This document shows, one piece after another, positions 30,488 to 41,900 of a stretch of DNA of 64,000 nt. Position numbers and translations under genes: made by a program. The DNA lies in assembly GCA_948144175.1 (NCBI GenBank), contig CANXME010000399.1, positions 38,799 to 102,798 of the forward strand, in the 5' to 3' direction. Source of the stretch: Closterium sp. NIES-65 (lineage: Eukaryota; Streptophyta; Zygnematophyceae; Desmidiales; Closteriaceae). The number at the start of each line of letters is the position of its first letter. Positions within the stretch are counted from its first letter, which is position 1. The notes beneath the pieces were generated by a model. The model had not been told where the DNA came from. It saw only the letters and a list, made by a program, of their open reading frames with translations, and made no database searches.

Positions 30488-31061
30488 ACTCCTGATTTCG
30501 GGAGTCCTGTCAGTCTGCTTTCAATGAGGGGGGGTAATTGTGGGAAAACAGAACCACCCTGCAGTCAACCTGCGCAATGCCGAAACCGACCTGCGAGGCG
30601 ACTGCATTGTGTAAGTTGCGCATCCTATGTCAGTTGGGGCGAGCAAATTGAGTTTGTTACCTTCGTGGTCGATAAGATGGCCCTCGCACATGCGAGACCC
30701 AAAAATTTGGGTATAATTACAACCGTAACAATTTTGAGATTGTTGGTTACCACGTGATCACAAAATGTATATATCAAAAGCGGCAGCGTAATTGTTATTG
30801 GATATTTGTGCCTCAATGGAAAAGTGACAAAGCAAGAATCTTTAATTGTGATAACTAGATTGTTTACGAGCTGAACAATATCAACCGCGAGACTATGAGA
30901 AGCTACATTAATAAAAATAAAGTATGACTTCGAATTACACACAGAAAAATGTAATTTGCACTATTGATCAAGGAACTCAAGTTTATAAAATGGTTAGAAA
31001 TTAGGAAACAGAGTGACATATACTATACTAAATCTACATCCGCTACGGCTAAAGCAGGCTC
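30488..31061. other. AT-rich spacer
   Basis: No gene recognised. GAGGGGGGGTAAT at 30527-30539 followed by TGTGGGAAAAC could be a polypurine tract and LTR start of the gypsy-type element, but no matching end was found. Downstream it is plain AT-rich DNA and the 3' flank of the gene ending at 31062. Confidence 0.4.
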
Positions 31062-31253
31062 CTAGATATCCTCTACAATCTGCCAATTCTTCACAATAAC
31101 ATCTTCGAAGTAGTAAAACCCACTAACGGATGGGATGCTTGCACGACGGACCCAGCTCTCAACCTGGGCCCTCCTCTTGTCCATCTCGCGGGTGTTGTTC
31201 TCTGAATAAGAAAAAATGCTGCTTTGTTCACGAGACAACATCTCAAACTCCAC
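31062..31253 (-). CDS. Last exon of unrecognised spliced gene N
   Basis: Encodes VEFEMLSREQSSIFSYSENN, then a basic helix-like stretch (MDKRRAQVESWVRRASI) and FYYFEDVIVKNWQIVEDI, ending at TAG 31062-31064. It is preceded on the minus strand by TTGCTTGGCAG, a good acceptor. The intron is 76 bases and begins GTAAGTTT after the exon ending at 31330. The junction is phase 0. I do not recognise the protein family. Confidence 0.6.
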   Translation of the reverse strand: MEFEMLSREQSSIFSYSENNTREMDKRRAQVESWVRRASIPSVSGFYYFEDVIVKNWQIVEDI

Positions 31254-31329
31254 CTGCCAAGCAAAACAAGTGCAATTAAATTAAATGGTAAATAATTAAG
31301 ACACATAATAAAGAAGCAAAGAAACTTAC

Positions 31330-31473
31330 CGCTACCATTGTGTAGCAAAGCTGATCAATGCTCAGGGAGAATACACCACCCTCTTTCTTCTGCCACTTGC
31401 TTGCAGCAACTAAAAACCCCTCGCTACAGAACTGAATTTTCCACCTCAGCATGCCACGGCAGGCCAAACTCCT
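31330..31473 (-). CDS. Penultimate exon of gene N
   Basis: A 144-base exon encoding about 48 residues (CRGMLRWKIQFCSEGFLVAA, SKWQKKEGGVFSLSIDQLCY, TMVA). Acceptor TTTGTGTAG at 31474 and donor GTAAGT at 31329 both fit consensus. The upstream intron (about 31474-31553) starts GTACGTG. With the best sites, the preceding exon leaves one extra base, so either a one-base indel or another donor is needed to keep the frame. Confidence 0.55.
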
Positions 31474-31553
31474 CTACACAAAGAGAAACAGAAGTGTAAG
31501 ACACCAGTAATAACCAGAGCAGTGGCAAACAGTGAACACGTACCAGAGACGCA

Positions 31554-31867
31554 CGATCGTGCATAAGAGCACCGATCGTCAACGGAGTCTTTCATTGCCT
31601 TGCCGTCAGGGTACTTCAACAGCTTGAAACTTGCCTTCCGAGACATCTTACCAAGTTTCCCCCACCAGCCGTTGCAAATTTCCTTCGCCCACTCGCCTTT
31701 CTTCCACAAGTGATTGAATTTCCTGAAGTCTTTGGGTTTTAGGGCGAGGTGCACCACAACGGCCGACTTGAATTGGTCTTTATCAGAGTAAATGACACGC
31801 GCGGAGACGTCAGGGCCCTTGAGCAGATCATCGCAGGCCTTCTTGCAAGCATCGTACAAGACGGAAC
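31554..31867 (-). CDS. Exon of gene N cut by element E
   Basis: Encodes KACDDLLKGPDVSARVIYSD, HLALKPKDFRKFNHLWKKGE, WAKEICNGWWGKLGKMSRKA and FKLLKYPDGKAMKDSVDD. The stretch is charged and free of low complexity, in contrast to the surrounding repeats. The donor CTG/GTACGT lies at 31554/31553. The 5' side runs into the E LTR at 31868; a possible acceptor (TTGCAAG) at about 31842 would place the insertion in the intron just upstream. Sequence on the far side of the nest (59791 on) continues the same gene. Family unknown. Confidence 0.55.
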
Positions 31868-31992
31868 TGTGAAGAATGAGGAATGAATGAACTAGCAAGC
31901 AGGTGGGTACAAGTAGGAAAACCTAGAAGTGTTGTACCCCATATTGTCTACCCCACTACATCCTACACATACTATAGGATATAAGTTTGACA
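31868..31992 (-). repeat. 3' LTR of E (125 bp)
   Basis: Plus-strand reading TGTGAAGAATGAGG...AAGTTTGACA. A polypurine tract (CTTTGCCTATGGGGATG on the minus strand) adjoins at 31993-32015. Confidence 0.9.
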
Positions 31993-32197
31993 CATCCCCA
32001 TAGGCAAAGTGGGGGAGAACAAGAGGTCAGAAGACAAGTCAAGCAAAGCAAAGCAAGCTCAGGGTGGATCACAACGTCACCACAAGAGCAAGGCCACAAG
32101 GCCAGTTCACATGCAAGATCATATATAAAGTTAAACAAGCAAGTGCAGGTATAGAAAGATCACAGTACCAGCATGGTCAAGAAGTGAGCAAGTGAGG

Positions 32198-33258
32198 CTA
32201 AGTAGGCACAAGACCTAGCATCGTACGAAAGCACTGATGATCACAAGGTGGAAGTGCCTTGGAAACGATATCAGCAGTGTTGGCCTCAGAGGCCACGTAA
32301 GCAAGGCGCGGCTGACCAAGATGCTGCCGCTCACGAGCAAGGAAGTAACGGAGAGCAATGTGCTTCATTATGTGCTCGAGTCTGTCCTCCCGACACAAGG
32401 CCAGCATGGCCTTGTTGTCTACGTACAGAACTGGAGGAGTACGAGGCGGCTCTCCTAGGTCAGTCAGCAGGTAGGTGAGCCAGTGTAGCTCCTGTGCAGC
32501 CATGGCCCCCCCGTAGATCTCAGCCTCACTGCTGGAGCCGAGAACAGAAGACAAAAGGGTAGACCACCACGAAACAGAGCCGGAGCCAAGGCTGAAGGTG
32601 TAACCCTGTGACGACCACTGCGTAGCCTGGTCGTCAGCCCAAGAAGCGTCTGCGTGACCTGTGAGGACCACTCGACGTCCCCCTCCAAGCACTAGCCCCA
32701 TGCCCGACGTACTGCACAAGTAGCGCAACACCCTCTTCGCTGCAGCCATGTGTTCTGGTCGGTGTCTCCCAGGAGCAACATAGCGTGCCAAGATGCTAAG
32801 AGGGTATGCAAGGTCAGGTCGTGTGCAGGTCATCAAGTACATGAGGCAGCCAACAAGCTCTGGGTACGGGCCACTCGGCTCTACGGACTCATCCGAAGGC
32901 AGAGCTGAGAGCGACTGGAGAGTAGACAGAGGAGTGGCCTGAGGCGAGGAGTACGTGAAGCCGAAGCGCTGAAGGACCTGCTGCACCATGTGTGACTGAG
33001 TCAGGATAATGGTGTGCTATGCTCTGTCCCTGGTGATCTGCAAGCCAAGGTAGCTGCCCAGTTCACCCAGGTCTGTGCACGTGTGTCTCTTCTGTAGCTC
33101 GGACTTCACGTGGGCTAGTCCAGCAGTGTCAGCAGTGGCAAAGACCAAGTCGTTGACGTACACAAGGATGCATAACAGCGGCAAAGAGGTGCCGGTGCGC
33201 AGAAACAGCAACGGGTCGGTACTAGAAGGAGCAAACCCAAGAGCCGCAAGTGTAGTCC
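32198..33258 (-). pseudogene. RT palm and RNase H of E
   Basis: Contains LVYVNDLVFATADTAGLAHV, where YVND replaces the catalytic YVDD, so polymerase activity would be lost. Then come CTDLGELGSYLGLQITRD, MVQQVLQRFGFTYSS, TCTRPDLAYPLSILARYVAP, and RNase H motifs TGHADASWADDQATQWSS, SSEAEIYGGAMAAQELHW, LYVDNKAMLALCRED and ANTADIVSKAL. A stop stands between the RT pieces near 33015. The ORF ends at 32198. Confidence 0.88.
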
Positions 33259-33813
33259 TCAGTGTGTCGTGCCACTCACGGGCCGCCTGGCGGAGACCGT
33301 AGACTGGCCGCCGGAGGCTCCACTTGGTACAAGGGGGAAACGACCCAGTGAAGCCATGTGGGTGGCGCAGCCAAATCTCCTCGTGCAGGCTGCCCTGCAG
33401 AAAAGCAAACTGAGGTCAAGAGAGTGAAGCTTGTAGTCGCGCTGAGCGGCTATGTGCAGCAGCACCCGGAGAGTGGTCATCTTTGGGGTGGGAGAGAAGG
33501 TCTGAAAGTAGTCAACTCCCTGCCGCTGACTGAAGCCTCGAGCCACGTAACGCGCCTTGAAGATAGGCGGAGAACCCGGCGGCCGCTTCACCCTGAAAAT
33601 CCACATGCCACTGACGATGTTCGCCCCAGGTAGGGGAACCTTGTTGACGTAGGTGCCTGTGGACTTCCAGAAAGCCATCTCTGCGTCCATGGCTGACTGC
33701 CACTGAGAGGAGAAGGGACCCTTGATCGCCTGAGCGTACGATCGAGGAGTCGGGATGTCTGGTGCATTCGGGTCTCCCTCAAGGGCAATCATCGTGGACA
33801 CGAGATGAGGCAA
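33259..33813 (-). pseudogene. RT fingers of E (frameshifted)
   Basis: Reads SQWQSAMDAEMAFWKSTGTY, SGMWIFRVKRPPGSPPIF, ARYVARGFSQRQGVDYFQTF and TPKMTTLRVLLHIAAQRD. It then loses frame at about 33410 (LHSDL followed by an out-of-frame stretch) where relatives have SLDFSTAFLQG. The frame differs by two from the downstream palm. Confidence 0.85.
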
Positions 33814-33825
33814 AGCAGCAACAAA

Positions 33826-34954
33826 TCACTGGAACTCCTCCTGCCTCTCCTCAAGGACGTCTGTGCTAAGAGCACACTCACCCCCGACGGACGGAGGACA
33901 GATAGACTCCGACTCAACAACAAGACTAGTGGCGTAGTCTAGATGACAGCAAGCAGCGAAGTCGACATGCTCAGCAAGAACAGGAAGAGAGGACTCTGGA
34001 GGAGACGGCAACGGGACACGCAGAGGAGCAGTGGAAGGACGCAGTGCCATCTGGTGTGTGCGTGGGACCGCAGGAGGATGCGGAGGCGGAGCACGACGAC
34101 TAGTGCAAGCAGCACGAAGAGGCGACGCGGGACGAGACGCAGGCTCACGACGCTCAGCAAGACCTCCAGTGGGACTAGTGTAGGGAGAAGGAGCAGGAAG
34201 AGGGGAGGCGGGCTGTAGCTGTGACTGCGACTGGACAAGCTGTGGACTCTCTAAAAAACACAGGACCATTAGAGGGCGGGAGACCAAGAACCTGCTTGAG
34301 GAGCGGAACGAAGTACGGCCGCGGCCGCGCAGCGTCTCCAGAACCACCATGGACAGCACCAGTACCCCCAGCGGCAGCACCAGCAGTAGCTCCAGCTCCA
34401 ATAGCGCCAACTCCAGCACCCGCTGAAGCACCAGCGCTAGCAGAACCACGAGCACCAACACCTCCAGCAGCTCCAGCTCCAGCAGGACCGACAGCTACAG
34501 TATCGCCAGTAGCTCCAGCAGTACCTCCAGCAGGACCAACTCCAGCAGCCCCAGCAGCACCCCCTGTCCTAGCCACTCCAGCACCGACAGTACGAGTACC
34601 TCCGGGACCAGCAGCAACAGAAGTACCTCCAGCTCCAGCAGCACAGCTGTAGCGCCGGGCAAACCACTCGCGCTGCTCCTGTGGAGAGAGTGGCTCCTGC
34701 CTCGACGAAGCCACGCGAGCGGCCGTAGAAGCAGACCTAGCACCCCCAGGCTCCGCACCCCGAGGCTCAGCACCCCCAGACTCAGCACCCCCAGGCTCAG
34801 CACCCCCAGGCTCAGCACCCCCAAGCTCAGCACCCCCACGCTCCGCACCCCCAGGCCCAGCACCTCCAAACCCGGCACCCGCAGGCTCAGCACCTCTAAC
34901 AGCACCATAGTGAACAGCTACCTCGACAAGCTCGACTGCGTCTACGTGGGACAC
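33826..34954 (-). pseudogene. Linker of E with GGAEP repeats
   Basis: Same linker as in K. Pentapeptide array GGAEP/GGAER (about 34740-34890, 15-base units such as GGTGCTGAGCCTGGG), EPLSPQEQREWFARRYSC, a Gly/Ala/Thr-rich stretch, RPRPYFVPLLKQVLGLPPS, then a frameshift near 34260 and LAERREPASRPASPLRAA and DVLEERQEEFQ. Compared with K, part of the later linker (the DPESDSLLAASPTVTRLL segment) is missing. Confidence 0.75.
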
Positions 34955-34989
34955 ACCTGACAGGGCAGGACCTTGAGGGGGGAGGGGGT

Positions 34990-36005
34990 CTACAGGGGGA
35001 GGGGGTCTACCGGGGGAGGACCTGGCGCAAGGAAGAGCGGCGGCGGAGGGAGGGGCGCAGTGCGGTAGGGGAAGAGACGGTAGTAAGGTACCGACTCGTC
35101 AAAGGTGACGTCCTCGAAGGACAGAACACGGCCCGAGGTGGGGTGGTAAAACTGCCACCCAAGCACGTCAAGGGGGAAGCCAAGGAAGACGCAGGGAACA
35201 GCACGGGGGGACAGCTTGTCCGCAGACAAGTTGCGGACAAACGCCCGAGATCCCCAGACCTGAAACGCAGACGCATCGCCAACCTTCCCTGTCCACCGCA
35301 ATGTGGGGGAGGTCTTTGGCAAGAAGACCTGGGGCTGAAGGTTGAGTTGATGCGCTGCGTACTGAACCGCAAACAGCCACAGAAAATGGGGTGCAACCGC
35401 ATGGATCATGCACGTACGAGCGACGTCCATGACCATGCCAATGCGGCGCTCAGCAATCCCATTTTGCTGTGAAGAGGCCGGAAGCATGAAGGTCTGGCGG
35501 ATGCCCTGTGCATGACAGAAGGCTCCAAGACAGGAAGAGGAAAACTCCCCGCCTCGGTCAAAGTGCAGACGCAGAACAGGAAAGTCCGAGCTGAAACTCT
35601 CTCTGAGATGGAGATGAGCTACGCGGATCTAGTCGATCAACACCGCAGTGACGTCACCCTTGCTGCGCAAGGGGAAGACTGTGGTGTAACGCGAGTAGAC
35701 ATCAACCACCAACTGGAAGTACTGCTTGTGCCCCTGTCCACGGACGCGGGCGGGGCCCCACACGTCCATGAGGAGAGTCTGCAGCGGAGCCTCTGTCGGA
35801 GGAAACTCGGAGGAGTGAGGGGCGGTGCGCTGTCGCTCCTCGACGCAAGGGAACGCAAGTAGGGGCAGGCCCCGGGAGTAGGGGAGGAAGAGACCGGGGG
35901 AGACCAGAGACAAGGACACGGGAGGCCGTGCCTCGGAGAGGAGGCAGGGAGGGGTGACCAAGACGGTGGTGCCAAAGGAGAGTCTGGTGGGACAGGAGAC
36001 GACAC
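34990..36005 (-). pseudogene. Integrase of E
   Basis: Motifs in order: LLMDVWGPARVRGQGHKQY, FPLRSKGDVTAVLID, TAG at 35629-35631 (Trp in active relatives), LRLHFDRGGEFSSS, SSQQNGIAERRIGMVMDV, WGSRAFVRNLSADKLSP, FLGFPLDVLGWQFYHP and DVTFDESVPYY. The three acidic core residues can be read. A frame change occurs upstream at about 35830-35960. The TAG is at the same codon as in K. Confidence 0.85.
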
Positions 36006-36655
36006 GAGCAGGGAGCAGACTCGGGACCAGACTTGGAGGCTGCAGTAAACACTTGACTCGACGCAGTTACTTGGCCAGACTCAGCAGCCAAAGGAGACTC
36101 AATAGTAAGTGTGTACAGGCTCGACCTTGGTCGACGGGTGAACGTTGCCAAGTGTCGGCCTGTCCGAGCACACGTGCAGTGGGTCACTCGCTGACTCGCA
36201 GGAGTGAAGTGGTCAACCCCCCTATCCTATAGGTTAGCTCCACTCACCAAGTTCGTAGAGAACGAGGGGAGGTAGAGACCTGAGAGGGCGCCAGAGGGGG
36301 CTGCTGGGCACGGTAAAACAGTGGAGAAGCTAGCAAGGACAGGACCCCCAGAGGGGACCGCGAGGGAGACTGCAACCGGCCGACTAAGCGGCGTAAGCAT
36401 GGTGCAGTCTCGAAAGAAGGAGCGGAAAGCACCCGAGTCAAGGGTGAAGGTGTGTAAGGCCTGAGCCGTCGTAGTACCAGAAAGGGCAGACTCACCAGCA
36501 CCTGGGGCAGCAGACGCACTAGCACGTGGGGCAGCAGATGCACTAGCACCTAGAGCAGCAGCCTCACCAGCACCTAGAGTAGCAGCCTCAATGCCCGGGT
36601 CAGGCGGAACACACAGGTAACAGTCACCCTTAACACTAGCAGACACAGCATACAT
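35962..36655 (-). pseudogene. Protease and pre-integrase of E
   Basis: Protease motif TLDSGAFRSFF (Ser after GA changed to Phe) lies in a frame beginning with MYAVSASVKGDCYLCVPP and an Ala/Gly-rich repeat. Then come PLSRPVAVSLAVPSGG and LYLPSFSTNLVSGANL, a TAG near 36230, THCTCARTGRHLATFTRR and LLSHQTLLWHHRLGHPSLP. The protease DSGA core is recognisable but not perfect. Confidence 0.8.
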
Positions 36656-37861
36656 GGCAGCAAGAATAGCATTATAGTCAAGATCAAAGTTGGCAACCCC
36701 CGCCCTAGACAGATCTCCCCAGCGAGGGATCTCTGACGCCTCAGGGAACTGGTGATGCCACGCGACCGTCAGGCGGCCAAAGCAGCGCTGGGTGGAGTGC
36801 GGGCCTGCGCACTGCTCACCAGCGCGGTCGCTGGTACGGAAGACGTAAGTGCAGGGGCCAGTACCCCCACCGCGCTGAAGCGCAGCGTACCACTTACGAA
36901 GCTGCTGAGGGGTCAGGGTCTCACGATTGCGCTGCTGCTACTGACGCGGACCACCACCGGACCCACTCCTCTGCGCAGAGTCGCGACCAGCTCCACCGCT
37001 GCCGCCGCTGCCACCTCTGCTGCCTCCACCACCTCCGCCGCCTCCGCCACCTCCGCCGCCTCCGCTCCCTCCGCCACCACCGCCGCCTCCTCCGCCGCCA
37101 CTGCTGCCACCGCCGCCGCCACCCCCGCCACCACTCCCTCCACCACCCCCATCCCCTCCACTGCCTCAACCAACACCTCCACCATCCCCGCTAGCCCCTT
37201 CAGCTCCCTTGCCCCCTTTGCCTTTGTGGGTGCAGGGTCTCTTGCTAAGGGGAGACGCAGCGCCGACCCCGTAGAAACCAACGAGGTCGGCCGCAGCAGC
37301 AGAAGCAAGAGAGGGCAAGAGGGGGGAGGGGGAACACCCCTCAAAGACGGGGGTGTGAGGGTCACCAGAAGAGGCTCCTACAGCGACTATGCTCTTCTCT
37401 GCTGCTAGGAGGCGCTCGTCGAGGAGGTCAACGGTGAGCGTGGTTGGGCAAACTGAGAGGAAGTGGCCTTTGACTAAGCGAAGGGAGTCAGGGAGCCGGC
37501 TGACTACGTAGTAGAGGGTGATGTACATGGGGGGGGGGGGGGGGGGGGGGGGGGGGTTCTTGGCGCAGAACTCAGTAGGAAGAGAAGCGCTGTAGCGAGT
37601 GTCACTAGTGCGGAGGTGCGTAATGAGGTCAGCGACTGTGGGAAAGGCAGCAAGGTCAGGGAAGAGGTACGGTAGCATGAGGCGGCTCAGTGCAGCAGTG
37701 GCAGGAGAAGAGTAGCGTGCAACTACAGCGTTGTACAAGGTCTGAGCTCTCTTGTACTGGCTAAAGTGCGCACGCTCAATGCTCGGTAAGTGGCGACGCA
37801 CAGCAAGAAGGGCAGCAGCATTGCGTGTCGCCCACTGTGAGCGAACAGTGCTGTCAGCAGT
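36656..37861 (-). pseudogene. Gag C-terminal part and zinc-finger-like segment of E
   Basis: From the B insertion leftwards: RRHLPSIERAHFSQYKRAQ, VVARYSSPATAALSRLMLP, a Pro run encoded by 28 C, MYITLYYVVSRLPDSLRLV, FEGCSPSPLLPSLA, a Gly-rich tract, then CTYVFRTSDRAGEQC and AGPHSTQRCFGRL, a CX13CX3HX4C arrangement. A frame change occurs near 37170. It joins the gag start at 58652 across the nest. Confidence 0.8.
37529..37556 (-). repeat. Poly-C tract (28 C on the coding strand) in family-2 gag
   Basis: 28 consecutive G on the plus strand. At this length AAC plus nine Pro codons stays in frame with the following ATG. The same site has 13 C in H (11069-11081) and C8-T-C5 in I (about 12633), so it is a slippage hot spot. 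Confidence 0.9.
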
Positions 37862-38954
37862 TGTTGGTGTAAGGGCCTAATAAACTCAAGCTATTAAGAC
37901 TTTATCACACTTAAAACCTCTCCTCGGGGTCACCTCCAAGGGTCCTTGGGTGCCTGGTACAAGACCAGCCCCTATCCTCGGGTCCGAGTTTGTAGAGAGA
38001 GGGATCAAGAGGGACTTAGTCAAAACAGCAAGAGTACCTTGAACGTCGCGCAGCGTATCGTGCAGACCGTCGATCGGATTAAGCTGAGAATTTCCTATAT
38101 CGAAGCTCACTCTAAGAGCTTTAAAATAAGCCAAGTTGCCTCGCGAAAAGTTCTGCCATTACGAAGTTATGGCTCGGACAGCGTTAGCCTAGCGTTGGAG
38201 TGCTAGCGTACTAGCGTTGACTCGGGTAGCATTCCGCCGTCGCACCGCGTAGAAAAGAAATTCCAGCAAGGAAGGAATTCGCTTGATCAATTTCACTATA
38301 TTCAGGTACAAACAGAGAAGGAATAAATAGCTCTAGCTAGCAAGGACCTTGGGAATCAACCTGGGAACAACCAGGGATGATCCCAAATAATTCCAAGCAA
38401 CAGAACCAACCTGGCTGGACAAAATAGCAGGTGATAGGTTGGTGAACAACCTCTGGTTCTGTTTTTCCAACCTGGGAAAAACAACAACCAGGTTCAGGTC
38501 CTAAAAACAGAACCTGTTTTGTCTTTGCCCAACCAGCCAAATGCTGGTTCCGCTGGTTTCCCCTGGCCCTGTAGCATGCAGATACAGACAAACAACATCC
38601 AACCTTCACCTAAATTGTACCCCTATAGTGCCTGCCCTGCTACACTATAGTCAACCAAACAAAACAGTACAATTTCGAGTTGGATAGAACTGAATCTGCG
38701 CAATCAAGTAAGTTGAACCGCAAAGCTTCCATCTTGGGTTCCTTTGCGAGCTCGTCCTTTCTGCTTGTACTGTTCATAGCGCGTACAATGTTATGCCGAA
38801 GCGCACATTTTGCGAGTACCTGCAAATGCTTCAAGCGAAAATTGCGAAAGCAAACAAACACACAAACATACCATTCACACGCAAATGCATTCGCACACGC
38901 ATACTCGTACAAACAGACGGCAGGATGTCGTGCAATGTGAATTTGCACCCAACA
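37862..38954 (-). repeat. 3' LTR of copy B (1093 bp)
   Basis: One base shorter than the LTR of A (GCTTGATCAA for GCTTGAATCAA near 38285). The polypurine tract follows at 38955-38966. Confidence 0.95.
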
Positions 38955-38966
38955 CACTCCCCCTCA
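38955..38966 (-). other. Polypurine tract of copy B
   Basis: Minus strand TGAGGGGGAGTG, identical to copy A. Confidence 0.85.
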
Positions 38967-38996
38967 GCCTGCCGGCTGCATCCCCATCATTCCATA

Positions 38997-41900
38997 CTAG
39001 TTCATGCTCATTCCACTCATGCGCACACAACGCCAATGAGACTCATCCGCAAGCCTCTTGGTGAGGAAGTCTGCTGGCTGCTGGTGAGTCTTGATGTAGA
39101 TCGGATTCACCGTCCCCCTCTTCACCTCCTTACGCAGCCAGTGCCACTTGATACGCATGTGCTTATTGAGCCCATGAAGCACAGCGTTCCTGGCCATCCC
39201 AAGAGCTCCCTTGCTATCACAAAACAGCGGCGTAGCAACCTTTTGCTCCTGGCCAATCTCCTCCAACAGCCTCCTCAGCCAAATCACCTCCTTCACCCCA
39301 TGGAACATCGCCATGTACTCTGATTCCACGGAAGAGAGTGCTGTCTCCGTCTGCTTCTTTGACCTCCAACTAACCGGTCCTCCCCCAACTACGCAGATGT
39401 ATCCTCCCACAGATGAGGAATCCTCCTTCTCAGAGGCCCACGTAGCATCAGTAAAGCAAGTGAGAAAAAGCTTGCCTTCTCCAAGCCTCTCCCCCTTCTC
39501 TTTCAGCACCTCAACCCCTTTCTGCTTCACCTGTGCAGATGCGGAGTATTGAACTCCAATGCTTGGGTGAGAGTTCAGATACTTCACCACACGCTCAGCT
39601 GCATCCACTTGCTCCTCTGATGGATTCTGCACTACCCTAGCCAGCTGCCCAACCGAGAAAGAGATGTCGGGCCTCGTGTGAACTGCTGCATACAAGAGGC
39701 TGCCCACCAAGGACTGAAATTGCTGCTGCTCCTCAGCTTCAACCCCTTCATCCTCTGCAGCTTTCACAAGCTTGAATTCTGCTGGCAGGGGAGTTGCAAC
39801 CTTGCGCTCATTCTCAATTCCGTACTTCTCCCCAAGCTCCTTGATGAACTTCTCCTGGTGCAGCTTCAACCACCTGTGATCCAGATCCCTCTCCACGTGC
39901 ATCCCGAGGTAGTACTTTACCTCCCCAAGGTTCTTGCACTTGAAGTTCTCCATCAGCTGCTGCTGCACCTTCTGGATCTCCTTCATGCTGCTGCTAAAGA
40001 GAAGAATGTCGTCCACATAGACCAGAAACAGCACCAGCTTCTCCCCCTCCCCCTTGAGAAAGAGGCTCTCATCACAGCTGCTGGTCCTGAATCCCATCTC
40101 CTCTAAAACAGCTGCCAACTTCTGGTACCAGCAGCGTGGCGCCTGCTTCAAGCCGTAGATGGACTTTTTCAGCTTGCACACCCTGCCCGTACCATCCTCA
40201 TACCCAGGCGGCTGCGTCATGAACACCTCCTCCTCTAAAATCCCATTGAGGAATGCCGTTGATATATCCATCTGGATAATGAACTTCCCACCAACGGCTG
40301 CATCTGCCAACAAGACACGAAGGGTAGGGGGTTTGGCAGTGGGAGCAAAGATCTCATTGAAGTCCCGCTTCTCCTTCTGCATAAACCCCTTAGCCACCAA
40401 CCTACTCTTGTAGATGGTGACCTGCCCCTTGTCGTCAGTCTTGATCCTTAGCACCCACTTGCATTGTACCGCTTTCTTTCCCTCAGGCAGCACCACTAGT
40501 TCCCAAGTCCCATTCTCCAGCAGGCTCTGGTACTCAGCATCCCTGGAAGCTAGCCATTTGTCCCTATCTGGTCCAGCTAATGCCTCCTCCATGCTAGCTG
40601 GTTCCTCTGGTGCAGGGGCAAGAAAACAGTACGCAGGTTGATCCTCCTCATCCGGGTCATAGCCATGCGGTAGAATCAGCAATGCCTCCTCGGTCCCAAG
40701 CTGCTGCTCCGCTACATCAGCTCCTGCAGTCAGCTTCTTAGTAGCCATACGGGTACGTCCTGGCCTGGAGACGGGTGTCTCCCATCCCTTCATAATAACA
40801 CCCTTCGGCTTCTTAGTTTTCCCCTGCTGCTGCTCTCCTCCCTCGGATCCAGCAGCTCCACTAGTGCTACCGCTAATCTCCACACCATCACCTCCACCAG
40901 CAGGTGCCTCCTGCACCTTCTCTTTATCACCACCCTCTGCAGCTGCCTCCTCTCCCTCCTCCCACACACTAGGAGTCAGGTCCAGCTGCATGGTAATCTG
41001 CTCCATCTGCTGGGACACCCTGGCCTCCGGCTGTTTCTCCCAGCTCCCATACATCATGCCCTCAACAAACTTCACATCCCTGCTGTCAAACAACACACCC
41101 TTGGAAGGTTCCCACAGCAGCCATCCCTTGCTCTCAGCAGCCAGCCCCAAATGGACACACCAGATTGCACTCGCCCCCAACTTACTGCGGTAGGTCTTGG
41201 GGACGTGGGCGACTGCCATGCAACCGAACACCCTCAGCATGTCCACCGGCGGCTTCCTCCCAAGCCACCTCTCCAACGGCACCCACGAGTCATCCCCAAC
41301 CTTTGTGAGTACCCTGTTCCTAGCGACGGTAGCGTGCCGAACAGCATGGGGCCACATCAAGTTGCCCAGCCCAGATTCTATGAGCAGCGCCCTAGCTGTC
41401 TCCAGAATTGTCCGGTTCGCCCGTTCTGCTACACCGTTGGACTGTGGGGTGTAAGCCGTGGTCAGCTCCCTCTGGATGCCCTGCTTCTTGAGCCAGGCCG
41501 TCATCTCAGCTCCAAGGAACTCACCACCCCGATCTGTCCTAATCCGCTTCACGACACACTCCGCTTGCTTCTCCACTAACGGCAGCCAATCGTCCCGAAT
41601 CGTGGAGGCGGCGTGATCTTTCTGCTTCAGCGGATACGCCCACATTAGCCTGCTCCAGTCATCCACTATGGTTAGGAAGTACCGCTCCCCCTTGTGCCCT
41701 TGCACCGGCAGCGGCCCCACCAAGTCCATGTGGACCAGCTCCAACGGCTTTTTGCTCCTGCCAGCCACACTATGGAAGGGGAAACGGGTGAACTTTGAAA
41801 GGAGGCAAATTTCACAGTTATCATCGGGTGGTTGTCCGTTCAGCTTTAAGCCCTTAACGGCTCCATCCTTCTCCAGCTGCTTCAGCAAAGGCATTGCCAC

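Noticed and set aside
27399..30560. Pair of LTRs bounding the gypsy-type gag-protease
   Set aside because: TGTGG/TGTAAC starts at the two ends are only weakly similar, and no common end sequence could be found.
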